DNA of 31,081 nt from Zoogloea sp041904905 (GTDB lineage: Bacteria; Pseudomonadota; Gammaproteobacteria; Burkholderiales; Rhodocyclaceae). Positions 7,130 through 15,842 of this stretch are shown piece after piece. A model generated the notes under the pieces. That model saw only the letters and a program-made list of their open reading frames with translations. It was not told where the DNA came from and did no database searches. Numbering within the stretch: position 1 is the stretch's first letter; each line of letters begins with the position of its first letter. A program made the position numbers and the translations under genes. Location of the stretch: positions 1 to 31,081 of the forward strand of contig NZ_JAYRMI010000048.1 in the NCBI RefSeq assembly GCF_041904905.1, given 5' to 3'.

Positions 7130-8712
7130 ATCCGGCTGCGGGTTGGGCGGATCACCGTGTCGCGGGCCACCGGCAGGGCGGTGGGGTAATCGCGGCTGAA
7201 GTGCAGGCCGCGGCTTTCCTTGCGATTCAGGGCGCTGCGGACGATGAGATCGGCGGTGACAACCAGGTTGCGCAGCTCGATCAGGTCGTTGCTCACCCGG
7301 AAGTTGCTGTAGAACTCGTCAATCTCCCGGGCCAGCAGGCGGATGCGGTGCTGGGCGCGCTGGAGCCGCTTGTTGGTGCGCACGATCCCCACGTAGTCCC
7401 ACATGAACCGGCGTAACTCGTCCCAGTTGTGAGAGATCACGATGGATTCGTCGGCGTCGGTCACGCGGCTCTCGTCCCACTGGGGCAGCTCGGCGGCCTG
7501 GGGGCGTGGGTTGGCGAGGATGTCGCTGGCTGCGGCCTCGCCATAGACCAGACATTCGAGCAGGGAGTTGCTGGCTAGCCGGTTGGCGCCGTGCAGGCCG
7601 GTGCAGGCGGTCTCGCCCACGGCGTAAAGGCCGGGTACGTCGGTGCGGGCGCGCAGGTCGGTGACGATGCCGCCGCAGGAATAGTGCGCGGCAGGCACCA
7701 CCGGGATCGGCTGCTGGGTGATGTCGATGCCCAGCTCGGCGCAGCGGGCCAGGATGTTGGGGAAGTGCTCGCGCAGGAAGTCGGCCGGCTTGTGGCTGAT
7801 GTCCAGGAAGACGCAGTCCAGGCCGTGCTTCTTCATCTCGAAGTCGATGGCGCGGGCGACGATGTCGCGCGGGGCCAGCTCCTCGCGGCTGTCGTGTTCG
7901 GGCATGAAGCGCGAGCCGTCGGGCCGGCGCAGCAGGCCGCCTTCGCCCCGGACGGCTTCGGAGATCAGGAAGGATTTGGCTTGCGGGTGGTACAGGCAGG
8001 TGGGGTGGAACTGGATGAACTCCATGTTCGAGACCCGACAGCCGGCCCGCCAGGCCATGGCCACCCCGTCGCCGGTGGCGGTATCGGGGTTGGTGGTGTA
8101 GAGGTAGACCTTGCCCGCGCCGCCGGTGGCGAGCACGGTGTGGCGCGCTGCGAAAGTGCGCACTTCGTCGTTGGCGATGTCGAGGACGTAGGCGCCAAGG
8201 CAGCCGGCCTCGGGGCGTCCGATCTTGTGGCCGACGATGAGGTCGACCGCGATGTGCTGTTCGAAGATCTGGATGTTCGGGTGGGCGCGGACCTGTTCGG
8301 TCAGTGTGGCCTGGACGGCGGCGCCGGTGGCGTCGGCCACATGGATGACCCGCCGGTGTCCGTGTCCGCCTTCGCGGGTGAGGTGGTAGCCGATCGGCGA
8401 GCCAGAATCCGCCGTGAAGGGGACGCCGCGATCGATCAGCCAGCGGATTGCTCGTGCGCCGTTCTCGACGACGAAGCGGGTGGCTTTCTTCGAGCACAAC
8501 CCGGCGCCGGCGGTGTGGGTGTCGGCGATGTGGGCTTCGGTGCTGTCGGTGGGGTCGAGCACCGCGGCAATCCCGCCCTGGGCCCAGGCGCTGGCGCTGT
8601 CTTCGAGCGTGCGTTTGGTGACGAGGGCGACCTTCAGGGTGTCGGCGAGGCGAAGGGCGAGGGATTGGCCGGCAAGGCCACTGCCCAGGATGAGCACATC
8701 AAAAGCGGTCAC
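7123..8712 (-). CDS. nadB: L-aspartate oxidase
   Basis: NadB oxidises L-aspartate to iminoaspartate with FAD, feeding quinolinate synthase NadA in de novo NAD synthesis. It can use O2 or fumarate as acceptor, which suits a facultative organism. The 529-residue protein has the FAD-binding GSGLAGQSLALRLA at residues 10-23, SAWAQGGIAA near residue 42, HPTCLYHP near residue 237, and the family motif AAHYSCGGI near residue 342. A succinate dehydrogenase-like C-terminal helical domain follows. The start is a GTG at 8712 giving MTAFDVLILGSG; an obvious ribosome-binding site is lacking. It is divergent from rpoE. Confidence 0.95.
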   Translation of the reverse strand: MTAFDVLILGSGLAGQSLALRLADTLKVALVTKRTLEDSASAWAQGGIAAVLDPTDSTEAHIADTHTAGAGLCSKKATRFVVENGARAIRWLIDRGVPFTADSGSPIGYHLTREGGHGHRRVIHVADATGAAVQATLTEQVRAHPNIQIFEQHIAVDLIVGHKIGRPEAGCLGAYVLDIANDEVRTFAARHTVLATGGAGKVYLYTTNPDTATGDGVAMAWRAGCRVSNMEFIQFHPTCLYHPQAKSFLISEAVRGEGGLLRRPDGSRFMPEHDSREELAPRDIVARAIDFEMKKHGLDCVFLDISHKPADFLREHFPNILARCAELGIDITQQPIPVVPAAHYSCGGIVTDLRARTDVPGLYAVGETACTGLHGANRLASNSLLECLVYGEAAASDILANPRPQAAELPQWDESRVTDADESIVISHNWDELRRFMWDYVGIVRTNKRLQRAQHRIRLLAREIDEFYSNFRVSNDLIELRNLVVTADLIVRSALNRKESRGLHFSRDYPTALPVARDTVIRPTRSRMR

Positions 8713-8750
8713 TTCGGAATTCCGCGGGGGCGCGATAGTTCAGATGGCCG

Positions 8751-8759
8751 ACTATAGCA
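8751..8759 (-). promoter_or_regulatory. Extended -10 promoter candidate for nadB
   Basis: On the minus strand TGCTATAGT reads as TGn plus a 5-of-6 match to TATAAT, about 40 nt before the nadB start. No good -35 is seen at the usual spacing, which an extended -10 promoter can tolerate. Confidence 0.4.
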
Positions 8760-8804
8760 CGTGCGATCTGCCCTGCCGACGCCAACAAAACCCTTTCGGT
8801 GACT

Positions 8805-8832
8805 GAACTATGGCGGGGCCGCTGCGGTCAAC
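8805..8832 (+). promoter_or_regulatory. Possible sigma-E autoregulatory promoter of the rpoE operon
   Basis: GAACTA at 8805-8810 resembles the sigma-E -35 (GAACTT), followed after 17 nt by TCAAC at 8828-8832, resembling the -10 (TCTGA/TCAAA). RpoE operons are classically autoregulated from such a site. An inverted copy of the heptamer, TAGTTCA at 8736-8742, lies on the nadB side. The match is imperfect. Confidence 0.35.
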
Positions 8833-8925
8833 CGAAGGACTTTGGCAGGAAATCGAGACGCTCAAGGTATACTGCCGGGCTGTGGCCGACCGGGCCATGA
8901 CTCACGAGGTAGCCCTTTCCCGACC

Positions 8926-9525
8926 ATGAGCGATCGAGAAATTGACCAGCAGTTGGTCGAGCGCGTCCAGCGTGGCGACAAGCAGGCTTTTGGCCTGCTG
9001 GTGGCTAAGTACCAGCGCAAGCTCGCCCGGCTGTTGTCGAGATTGATCCGAGATCCCGCCGAAGTGGAGGATGTCGCCCAGGAGACGTTCATCAAGGCGT
9101 ATCGCGCCTTGCCGTCCTTCCGGGGAGACAGCGCTTTTTATACCTGGCTTTATCGTATCGGGATCAACACCGCCAAGAACTTCCTCGTTTCGCAGGGCCG
9201 GCGTGCGCCGACGTCCACCGATTTCGACTCCGACGAGGCCGAGACCTTCGAGGATGGCGATCAGCTGCGCGACATCAACACGCCGGAGCGTCTGCTGATG
9301 ACCAAGCAGATCGGGGATACCGTCAATGTGGCGATGGAGGCCTTGCCTGAAGAATTGAGAACGGCAATCGTGCTGCGCGAGATCGAAGGTCTGAGCTATG
9401 AAGAGATCGCCTCGATCATGGAGTGTCCGATCGGCACCGTCCGATCGCGGATCTTCCGCGCGCGGGAAGCAATTTCAGAAAAGCTCAGGCCGTTGCTCGA
9501 TACGGCTCCGAACAAGAGGTGGTAA
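8926..9525 (+). CDS. rpoE: RNA polymerase ECF sigma factor RpoE (AlgU)
   Basis: This 199-residue sigma factor directs transcription of envelope-stress genes. Region 2 spans residues 20-90 (AFGLLVAKYQRKL, DVAQETFIKAYRAL, FYTWLYRIGINTAKN), and region 4 spans residues 135-190 (ALPEELRTAIVLREIEGLSYEEIASIMECPIGTVRSRI written in pieces: LREIEGLSYEEIA, CPIGTVRSRIFRARE). The ATG at 8926 gives MSDREIDQQLVERVQRGD, the normal family start; an in-frame GTG further upstream adds unrelated sequence. Downstream are its anti-sigma factor rseA, then rseB, rseC and the protease gene, the standard operon layout. Confidence 0.96.
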   Translation: MSDREIDQQLVERVQRGDKQAFGLLVAKYQRKLARLLSRLIRDPAEVEDVAQETFIKAYRALPSFRGDSAFYTWLYRIGINTAKNFLVSQGRRAPTSTDFDSDEAETFEDGDQLRDINTPERLLMTKQIGDTVNVAMEALPEELRTAIVLREIEGLSYEEIASIMECPIGTVRSRIFRAREAISEKLRPLLDTAPNKRW

Positions 9526-9529
9526 GACG

Positions 9530-10075
9530 ATGAAAGAAAAGGTTTCGGCCCTGCTGGACGGCGCCCTCGACGACGAGGCTTCGTCCCGACTGTTCGAATC
9601 GCTCAGGCGGGATGGAGCGCTTCGACGAGACTGGGAAGATTACTGCCTCATCGGGGACGTGCTGCGGGATGAGAACGGGCTGTCGTCCGATTTCACGCGC
9701 AAGGTGATGCGCTGCATTGACGACGAGCCCACGGTCCTGGCGCCGGCGCGTCGGGAGGTTGGCGGTGGCCTCGTCCGGCACCTGATGCCGATCGCGGCGT
9801 CGTTCATGGGCGTGGCTGCCGTGGGTTGGGTGGCGATGTCCCTCAACGGTAGCGGCGAGCCGGTCGAACGCCTGGCGGCGGCCAAGGTTCAGGCGCCAGT
9901 TGCGCTGGTGAGCGCGCCGGCCGAGTCGGCCACGCGGCCGCAGGGGGCGACGGGCGAGCCGTCTGAGCGCGAGTACCTGTTCGCCCATCAGGCGATGGCG
10001 CCTTCCGCAGCCATGCCCGGCGTCGCGCTCTACGTGCGGACCGTTTCCGACAGTCGCGTGGCCGGACAGCGATGA
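9530..10075 (+). CDS. rseA: Anti-sigma-E factor RseA/MucA
   Basis: RseA holds RpoE at the inner membrane and releases it after regulated proteolysis. The 181-residue protein begins MKEKVSALLDGALDDEASSRLFESL, the RseA N-terminal sigma-binding domain. A single membrane segment follows at about residues 85-105 (IAASFMGVAAVGWVAMSL), then a periplasmic tail ending in QR, which RseB would bind. It starts 4 nt after rpoE and its stop overlaps the rseB start (ATGA). The C-terminal part is low in family conservation, as usual. Confidence 0.9.
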   Translation: MKEKVSALLDGALDDEASSRLFESLRRDGALRRDWEDYCLIGDVLRDENGLSSDFTRKVMRCIDDEPTVLAPARREVGGGLVRHLMPIAASFMGVAAVGWVAMSLNGSGEPVERLAAAKVQAPVALVSAPAESATRPQGATGEPSEREYLFAHQAMAPSAAMPGVALYVRTVSDSRVAGQR

Positions 10076-11037
10076 AGCGCTTTGTCGCATTGATGGCGGC
10101 ACTCCTGACGGCAGGGGCCGCTGGCGCGGCCGAAGTCCCCACCGATCCGCTGAACTGGCTGGGCCGCATCTCCAGCGCCGCGCATCGGCTCAACTACACC
10201 GGCACCTTCAGCTACCAGAACGGGAAGAACGTCGAGACTTCGCGGATCGCCCATCTGGTGGACGGCGGAGTCGAGTTCGAGAAGATGGAGGCGCTGGACG
10301 GCAGCCCGCGGGAGGTGGTGCGCAACAACGAAGAGGTGCAGTGCTTCCTGCCGGATCAGAAGCTGGTGATCGTCGATCAGTCGGCGGCCCGGCGCGGTTT
10401 CCCGGCGCGGCTGCCGGCCTCGCCGAGCGCTCTGGCCGAGAACTACCGCATTCGCAAGGGTGAGGTGGTCCGGATTGCCGGCCTGGAGAGTCAGCAGATC
10501 ATCCTTGAGCCCAAGGACGACATGCGCTTCGGCCATCAGTTGTGGGCCGACGTGAACTCCGGCCTCCTGCTGCGCGCTCGCCTGATCGGGGAGAAGGGCG
10601 AGAGCATCGAGCAGTTTGCCTTCAACGAGGTGCAGATCGGCGCGCCCTTCGACAAGGAGAAGGTGAAGCCCCGTTTTGTGCGCGGTGCCGACTGGAAGGT
10701 GGTGCAGGCGCGCGGCAACGATGTGAAGGTGGAAGACATCGGCTGGGTGTTCCGCAACTCGATCCCGGGCTTCCGCCAGGTGGTGTCGGTGGCGCGACCG
10801 GGGCGCAAGGATCGGGCCGAGGCGTATCACGTGGTCTTTTCGGATGGGCTTGCGGCCATCTCGGTGTTCATCGAGCCGGTGTCGGCCAAGCCCGGCGCCC
10901 AGAGCGGCATGAGCACCAACGGTGCGGTCAACATCTTCCGTCGCACGGTGGCAGATCACCTCATCACGGTGTTGGGCGAGGTGCCGCAGGCGGCGCTGGT
11001 CCGCATCGCCGACGGTGTGGAGGTTCGGAAGCGCTGA
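10072..11037 (+). CDS. rseB: Sigma-E regulatory protein RseB/MucB
   Basis: RseB is a periplasmic lipid-sensing protein that shields RseA from DegS cleavage. The 321-residue product has a signal peptide (MKRFVALMAALLTAGAAGA, cleavage near residue 19-20). It carries the MucB/RseB N-terminal LolA-like domain (NWLGRISSAAHRLNYTGTF through about residue 195), including the VVRNNEEVQC and ADVNSGLLLRA motifs. A smaller C-terminal domain starts near residue 215. It overlaps rseA by 4 nt and rseC by 1 nt (TGATG). Confidence 0.93.
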   Translation: MKRFVALMAALLTAGAAGAAEVPTDPLNWLGRISSAAHRLNYTGTFSYQNGKNVETSRIAHLVDGGVEFEKMEALDGSPREVVRNNEEVQCFLPDQKLVIVDQSAARRGFPARLPASPSALAENYRIRKGEVVRIAGLESQQIILEPKDDMRFGHQLWADVNSGLLLRARLIGEKGESIEQFAFNEVQIGAPFDKEKVKPRFVRGADWKVVQARGNDVKVEDIGWVFRNSIPGFRQVVSVARPGRKDRAEAYHVVFSDGLAAISVFIEPVSAKPGAQSGMSTNGAVNIFRRTVADHLITVLGEVPQAALVRIADGVEVRKR

Positions 11038-11492
11038 TGCGGGTGAGCGGGGTGGTTTCGCGGGTCGAGTCGGGTTATGCGTGGGTCGATGTCACGGTGG
11101 CTCAGGGCTGCGGTCGTTGCCATGAACCGGGTGGATGCGGCGGGGTGAATATCGCCAGGCCGCTGGCGGCTGCCAGTCAGACCGTGCGGGTGCGCGACGA
11201 GATCGGCGTGCGCCCCGGTGAGTCGGTGGGGCTGGTTGTGGACGACGGCACGCCGCTGCGCGCGGCCTTGCTGGCTTATGCGCTGCCGGTGGCCGGCGTG
11301 CTGCTGGGGGCTGCGGCCGGTACGGCTGTGGCGCCGGTGGGTGGTAGCGTGGATCTGACGGCGGGTATCGGTGCGCTGGCGGGGGGCGTTGTGGCCTTTC
11401 TGCTGGCGCGGGGCCGTTCGGCCTGGACGCAGGACGCGGCGCCGCTGCGCCTGGAGCGTGCCGGTACCCAGCACGGGGCATGCGGGCGATGA
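11037..11492 (+). CDS. rseC: SoxR-reducing/sigma-E modulator RseC family protein
   Basis: RseC family proteins are inner-membrane proteins with an N-terminal cysteine-rich cytoplasmic domain, linked to sigma-E modulation and to RsxC/Rnf electron transfer. The 151-residue product has VTVAQGCGRCHEPGGCGG with Cys25, Cys28 and Cys34, and two membrane segments near residues 76-99 and 106-125. The start at 11037 shares one base with the rseB stop. Its stop overlaps an in-frame ATG of the downstream protease gene (ATGA at 11489). The cysteine spacing suggests a redox or metal centre, which is inference. Confidence 0.9.
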   Translation: MRVSGVVSRVESGYAWVDVTVAQGCGRCHEPGGCGGVNIARPLAAASQTVRVRDEIGVRPGESVGLVVDDGTPLRAALLAYALPVAGVLLGAAAGTAVAPVGGSVDLTAGIGALAGGVVAFLLARGRSAWTQDAAPLRLERAGTQHGACGR

Positions 11493-12922
11493 GGGGCGAC
11501 GTGGTTTGCCGGCGCCTGTTTGCCTGGCTGGCGCTGCTTGTTGCCGTGTTCGCCGGCCGTCTGGCGTTGGCGCGGGATCTGCCCGATTTTGCCGATCTGG
11601 CCGAACGCCAGGGGGCCGCGGTGGTGAACATCAGCACCACCCAGGCCTTGCGTCAGACGCGGCCCGGCGTGCCCAGCCTGGAAGAAGACGATCCGATGTT
11701 CGACCTCTTCCGGCGCTTCATTCCGCGTTCTCCATCCGGGCCGCGGATGGACCCGGACAACCGCTCCCTGGGTTCGGGCTTCATCGTGTCGCCCGATGGC
11801 TATGTGCTGACCAATGCCCATGTGGTGGATGGTGCCGACGAGATCGTCGTCAAGCTTACCGACAAGCGGGAGTTTCGCGCTCGCGTGATCGGCACCGACG
11901 CCCGCACCGATGTGGCGCTGCTCAAGATCGACGCCACGGGCCTGCCGAGGGTCACCCTGGGCGATGCGGGCAAGCTCCGCGTCGGCGACTGGGTGGTGGC
12001 GATCGGTGCGCCCTTCGGTTTCGAGAACTCCGTGACCGCCGGCATCGTGAGCGCCAAGGGGCGATCGCTGCCGCAGGAGAACTTCGTGCCCTTCATCCAG
12101 ACCGACGTGGCCATCAACCCGGGCAATTCAGGGGGGCCGCTGTTCAACATGAAGGGCGAGGTGGTCGGCATCAATTCGCAGATCTACAGCCGGACAGGCG
12201 GTTTCATGGGCCTGTCCTTCGCGATCCCGATCGACGTGGCGATGGACGTGCAGGCCCAGTTACGGGCCAGCGGGCGGGTTCAGCGGGGCCGGATCGGCGT
12301 GGTGATCCAGGAGGTCTCCCGGGAGCTGGCCGACAGCTTCAACCTGGGCAAGCCGGTCGGGGCCCTGGTGAGTTCGGTGGAGAAGGGCAGCCCGGCAGAC
12401 AAGGCCGGCATCGAGCAGGGCGACATCGTCCTGCGCTTCGACAACCGGCCGGTGGGCGTGTCGGGCGATCTGCCGCGGATCGTCGGCAGCACGCGGCCCG
12501 GTGCCCGGGCGCCGGTGCAGGTATGGCGTAAGGGAGCACTGCGCGATCTCACGGTGACGGTGGCCGAGCTGCCCGAGGAGAAGGCGCGCAAGCTCGCCGC
12601 CAGGGCGCCCCGGCAGGAAGTTGCGCCGAACCGGCTCGGGATCGTCGTCGTGGAGCCGTCGGGGGATCAGCGCCGCGATGGCCGCTTTGCCGCCGGCGGG
12701 GTGGTGGTGGATGCGCTGCGCAGCCCGTCGGCGCGAGCCTCCGAGATCCAGGCTGGGGACGGCATCCTGGCCTTGGTGAGCAAGGGGGTGCGCACCGACA
12801 TCCGCTCGGTGGAGCAGTTTAACCGCGTGGTGGGTGGCCTCGAGTTGGGGCAGACCGTCACCCTGCTGGTGCTGCGTGGCGAAACCCAGACCTTCGTGCC
12901 ACTGCGAACCCTTGAGCGCTGA
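11480..12922 (+). CDS. degQ: Periplasmic serine endoprotease DegQ/MucD (HtrA family)
   Basis: HtrA proteases degrade or chaperone misfolded envelope proteins and are sigma-E targets. The 480-residue protein has a signal segment (residues about 10-31, ending LALA-R), the trypsin-like triad His114 (TNAHVV), Asp144 (TDVALLKI) and Ser217 (GNSGGPL), then two PDZ domains near residues 265-360 and 385-478. ATG 11480 and ATG 11489 are both possible starts; the latter overlaps the rseC stop (ATGA) and would shorten the protein by 3 residues. Operon position matches mucD of pseudomonads. Whether to call it degP, degQ or mucD cannot be settled from sequence alone. Confidence 0.93.
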   Translation: MRAMRGDVVCRRLFAWLALLVAVFAGRLALARDLPDFADLAERQGAAVVNISTTQALRQTRPGVPSLEEDDPMFDLFRRFIPRSPSGPRMDPDNRSLGSGFIVSPDGYVLTNAHVVDGADEIVVKLTDKREFRARVIGTDARTDVALLKIDATGLPRVTLGDAGKLRVGDWVVAIGAPFGFENSVTAGIVSAKGRSLPQENFVPFIQTDVAINPGNSGGPLFNMKGEVVGINSQIYSRTGGFMGLSFAIPIDVAMDVQAQLRASGRVQRGRIGVVIQEVSRELADSFNLGKPVGALVSSVEKGSPADKAGIEQGDIVLRFDNRPVGVSGDLPRIVGSTRPGARAPVQVWRKGALRDLTVTVAELPEEKARKLAARAPRQEVAPNRLGIVVVEPSGDQRRDGRFAAGGVVVDALRSPSARASEIQAGDGILALVSKGVRTDIRSVEQFNRVVGGLELGQTVTLLVLRGETQTFVPLRTLER

Positions 12923-13166
12923 TCGCCAACTTACCGTCTTGAGCCGGATGTGGTGCCATCTGTGCCACGATCTGATCGTCGCCCTCGCGCCGCTGCAGGA
13001 CGAGCTGGGGTTTTCGGTGCGCGTCGTGGATCTGGACACGGATGCGCCAGAGCTTGAAGAAGTCTGGGGCGAGAAGGTGCCGGTGTTGCTGGACGGGGAT
13101 GTGGAACTGTGTCATTACTTCCTCGACGAAGCCGCGGTCCGTGCTCATTTCCGGCGTATCGGTTAA
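12912..13166 (+). CDS. Glutaredoxin-like thioredoxin-fold protein
   Basis: This 84-residue protein of the glutaredoxin-like (DUF836-type) group has a redox-active CHLC at residues 15-18 following QLTVLSRMW. A cis-proline segment EKVPVLLDGDVELCHY follows near residue 53. It ends in an alpha-helical tail AVRAHFRRIG. The preferred start is TTG 12912, overlapping degQ by 11 nt; TTG 12939 and ATG 12948 are alternatives that would trim or lose the first strand. The family commonly lies between the degQ-type protease and lepA in betaproteobacteria. The substrate is unknown. Confidence 0.8.
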   Translation: MSADRQLTVLSRMWCHLCHDLIVALAPLQDELGFSVRVVDLDTDAPELEEVWGEKVPVLLDGDVELCHYFLDEAAVRAHFRRIG

Positions 13167-13201
13167 AATCAAACCCTTTGCCAGGCAAACAATTTTTTCA
13201 A

Positions 13202-13224
13202 GGGTGCCCAACGGCACCCTTTTT
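13202..13224 (+). terminator. Rho-independent terminator directly before lepA
   Basis: GGGTGCC (13202-13208) pairs perfectly with GGCACCC (13213-13219) around a CAAC loop, followed by T5 (13220-13224). It ends the rpoE-rse-degQ-glutaredoxin transcript. It lies only 8 nt from the lepA start codon, so any lepA message started upstream must read through it. Confidence 0.8.
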
Positions 13225-13232
13225 CATGGCCC

Positions 13233-15029
13233 ATGCAACACATCAGAAACTTCTCGATCATCGCCCATATCGACCACGGCAAGTCCACCCTGGCCGACCG
13301 GATCATCCATCTTTGCGGCGGCCTGTCCGACCGGGAGATGGAGGCCCAGGTGCTGGACTCGATGGACATCGAACGTGAGCGGGGCATCACCATCAAGGCC
13401 CAGACCGCGGCGCTGAGCTACCGCGCCCGCGACGGCCAGGTCTATAACCTCAACCTCATCGATACCCCGGGGCACGTGGACTTCTCCTACGAGGTCTCCC
13501 GCTCCCTGGCGGCCTGCGAAGGCGGCCTGCTGGTGGTGGATGCCTCCCAGGGCGTCGAGGCCCAGACCGTCGCCAACTGCTACACCGCGCTGGAGCAGGG
13601 CGTCGAGGTGGTGCCGGTGCTCAACAAGATGGACCTGCCCCAGGCCAACCCGGATGGCGCGAAGCAGGAGATCGAAGACGTGATCGGCATCGACGCGAGC
13701 GACGCGATCCCCTGTTCGGCCAAGACCGGCATGGGCGTCGAGGACATCCTGGAAGCCGTCATCGCCCGCATCCCGCCTCCCAAGGGCGATCCGGATGCGC
13801 CGCTGAAGGCGCTCATCATCGACTCGTGGTTCGACAACTACGTGGGCGTGGTGATGCTGGTGCGGGTGGTCGATGGCAGCCTCAAGCCGAAGGACAAGAT
13901 CCTGTTCATGTCCAACGGCAACCAGCACCTGTGCGAGCAGGTGGGGGTGTTCACCCCCAAGTCCCAATCCCGGGAGAGCCTCTCCGCCGGGCAGGTGGGC
14001 TTCATCATCGCCGGCATCAAGGAGCTGAAGTCCGCCAAGGTGGGCGACACCATCACCCTCGCCGGCAAGCCCGCCGCCGAGCCCCTGGCCGGCTTCAAGG
14101 AGATCAAGCCGCAGGTGTTCGCCGGCCTGTATCCGGTCGAGTCCAACGAATACGACCAGCTCCGCGAATCCCTCGAGAAGCTGCGCCTCAACGACGCCTC
14201 GCTGCAGTTCGAGCCGGAAGTCTCCCAGGCGCTGGGCTTCGGTTTCCGCTGCGGCTTCCTGGGCCTGCTGCACATGGAGATCGTGCAGGAGCGCCTGGAG
14301 CGCGAGTTCGACATGAACCTCATCACCACGGCGCCGACCGTGGTGTATGAAGTGCTGATGAAGGATGGCACCGTCGAGCAGGTGTCCAACCCGTCCAAGC
14401 TGCCGGACCTGTCCAAGGTCGAGGAGGTGCGCGAGCCGATCATCAAGGCGGTGATCTTCCTGCCCCAGGAGTACGTCGGCCCGGTCATCACCCTGTGCAA
14501 CCAGAAGCGCGGCGCCCAGGTGGACATGCTCTACCACGGCCGTCAGGTGCAGCTGATCTACGACATGCCGATGAACGAGGTGGTCATGGACTTCTTCGAC
14601 AAGCTGAAGTCGGTGTCCCGCGGCTACGCCTCGCTTGACTACGAGTTCAAGGAATACCGTGCCGCCGATCTGGTCAAGCTCGACGTGCTGGTGTCCTCCG
14701 AGAAGGTGGATGCCCTGTCGATCATCGTGCACCGCGCCAACTCCCAGTATCGCGGCCGCGAACTGGTGGCCAAGCTGCGCGAACTCATCCCGCGCCAGAT
14801 GTTCGACGTGGCCATCCAGGCAGCGATCGGCTCCAACATCGTCGCCCGCGAAACCATCAAGGCCCTGCGCAAGAACGTGCTGGCCAAGTGCTACGGCGGC
14901 GACATCACCCGGAAGAAGAAGCTCCTCGAGAAGCAGAAAGAGGGCAAGAAGCGCATGAAGCAGGTGGGCAACGTCGAGATTCCGCAAGAGGCCTTCCTGG
15001 CCGTGCTGCGGGTGGATGAAGGTAAATGA
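13233..15029 (+). CDS. lepA: Elongation factor 4 (LepA)
   Basis: LepA is a ribosome-associated translational GTPase that affects initiation, assembly or back-translocation. The 598-residue protein has G1 AHIDHGKST near residues 11-19, the G2-containing ERGITIKAQT, G3 DTPGHVDF, and G4 NKMD near residue 131. EF-G-like domains II and III, the LepA-specific C-terminal domain and an ending rich in KKK/KQKEGKKRMK follow. The ATG 13233 has no recognisable ribosome-binding site and follows a terminator by 8 nt. lepB begins 22 nt after its stop. Confidence 0.97.
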   Translation: MQHIRNFSIIAHIDHGKSTLADRIIHLCGGLSDREMEAQVLDSMDIERERGITIKAQTAALSYRARDGQVYNLNLIDTPGHVDFSYEVSRSLAACEGGLLVVDASQGVEAQTVANCYTALEQGVEVVPVLNKMDLPQANPDGAKQEIEDVIGIDASDAIPCSAKTGMGVEDILEAVIARIPPPKGDPDAPLKALIIDSWFDNYVGVVMLVRVVDGSLKPKDKILFMSNGNQHLCEQVGVFTPKSQSRESLSAGQVGFIIAGIKELKSAKVGDTITLAGKPAAEPLAGFKEIKPQVFAGLYPVESNEYDQLRESLEKLRLNDASLQFEPEVSQALGFGFRCGFLGLLHMEIVQERLEREFDMNLITTAPTVVYEVLMKDGTVEQVSNPSKLPDLSKVEEVREPIIKAVIFLPQEYVGPVITLCNQKRGAQVDMLYHGRQVQLIYDMPMNEVVMDFFDKLKSVSRGYASLDYEFKEYRAADLVKLDVLVSSEKVDALSIIVHRANSQYRGRELVAKLRELIPRQMFDVAIQAAIGSNIVARETIKALRKNVLAKCYGGDITRKKKLLEKQKEGKKRMKQVGNVEIPQEAFLAVLRVDEGK

Positions 15030-15051
15030 GCTTGCGGACCGGAGCTGATAC

Positions 15052-15840
15052 GTGAATTTCGCCCTGATTCTTTTCCTGTTGCTGCTGGTGAGCGGCGCCC
15101 TGTGGGCGCTGGACCGTTTCGTCGCCAGCAAGCGCCGCAGCGTGGGCGCCAAGACGCCCTGGTGGGTGGAGTACGGCGCGAGCTTCTTTCCGGTGATCCT
15201 GGTGGTGTTCTGCCTGCGCTCGTTCGTCGTCGAGCCCTTCAAGATTCCGTCCGGCTCGATGATCCCGACCCTGCTGATCGGCGACTTCATCCTGGTCAAC
15301 AAGTGGACTTACGGCATCCGCCTGCCCGTCATCAACAAGAAGATCATCGACGTGAACGAGCCCCAGCGGGGCGACGTGATGGTCTTCCGTTTCCCGGGCG
15401 ACCCCTCCCTCGATTACATCAAGCGGGTCGTGGGCCTGCCGGGGGACAAGGTGGAGTACATCGACAAGAAGCTGACGATCAACGGTCAGCCCGTGCCGCA
15501 GAACGCCGCCGGCGATTATCTGCACACCGACCGGCTGTACTACTCGCCGAGCTTCATCGAGAAGCTGGGCAACGTCGAGCACCGGATCATCGTGGAAAAT
15601 GCCGCGCCGGCCTATGTTTCCCAGGTCACCAAGTATCCGTTCCAGGAGAACTGCACCTATACTAACCGCGGTCTTTCCTGCACTGTGCCGGCGGGGCACT
15701 ACTTCATGATGGGCGACAACCGCGACGGCAGTTTCGACAGCCGCGGCTGGGGCTTCGTCCCGGAGCAGAACATTGTTGGCAAGGCTTTCTTCATCTGGTT
15801 CAATTTCAGCGACCTGAAACGGATAGGCAGCTTCCAGTGA
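15052..15840 (+). CDS. lepB: Signal peptidase I (GTG start)
   Basis: LepB removes signal peptides from exported proteins at the inner membrane. The 262-residue protein has two N-terminal membrane segments (about 3-22 and 42-58). The catalytic Ser69 lies in IPSGSMIPTL, the general-base Lys124 in LDYIKRVVGLPGD, and the GDNRDGSFDSR box near residue 219. Start GTG 15052 is supported by GGAG at 15041-15044. The gene's GTGA end overlaps a possible start of the next gene, as part of the lepA-lepB-rnc-era-recO run. Confidence 0.97.
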   Translation: MNFALILFLLLLVSGALWALDRFVASKRRSVGAKTPWWVEYGASFFPVILVVFCLRSFVVEPFKIPSGSMIPTLLIGDFILVNKWTYGIRLPVINKKIIDVNEPQRGDVMVFRFPGDPSLDYIKRVVGLPGDKVEYIDKKLTINGQPVPQNAAGDYLHTDRLYYSPSFIEKLGNVEHRIIVENAAPAYVSQVTKYPFQENCTYTNRGLSCTVPAGHYFMMGDNRDGSFDSRGWGFVPEQNIVGKAFFIWFNFSDLKRIGSFQ

Positions 15841-15842
15841 TC

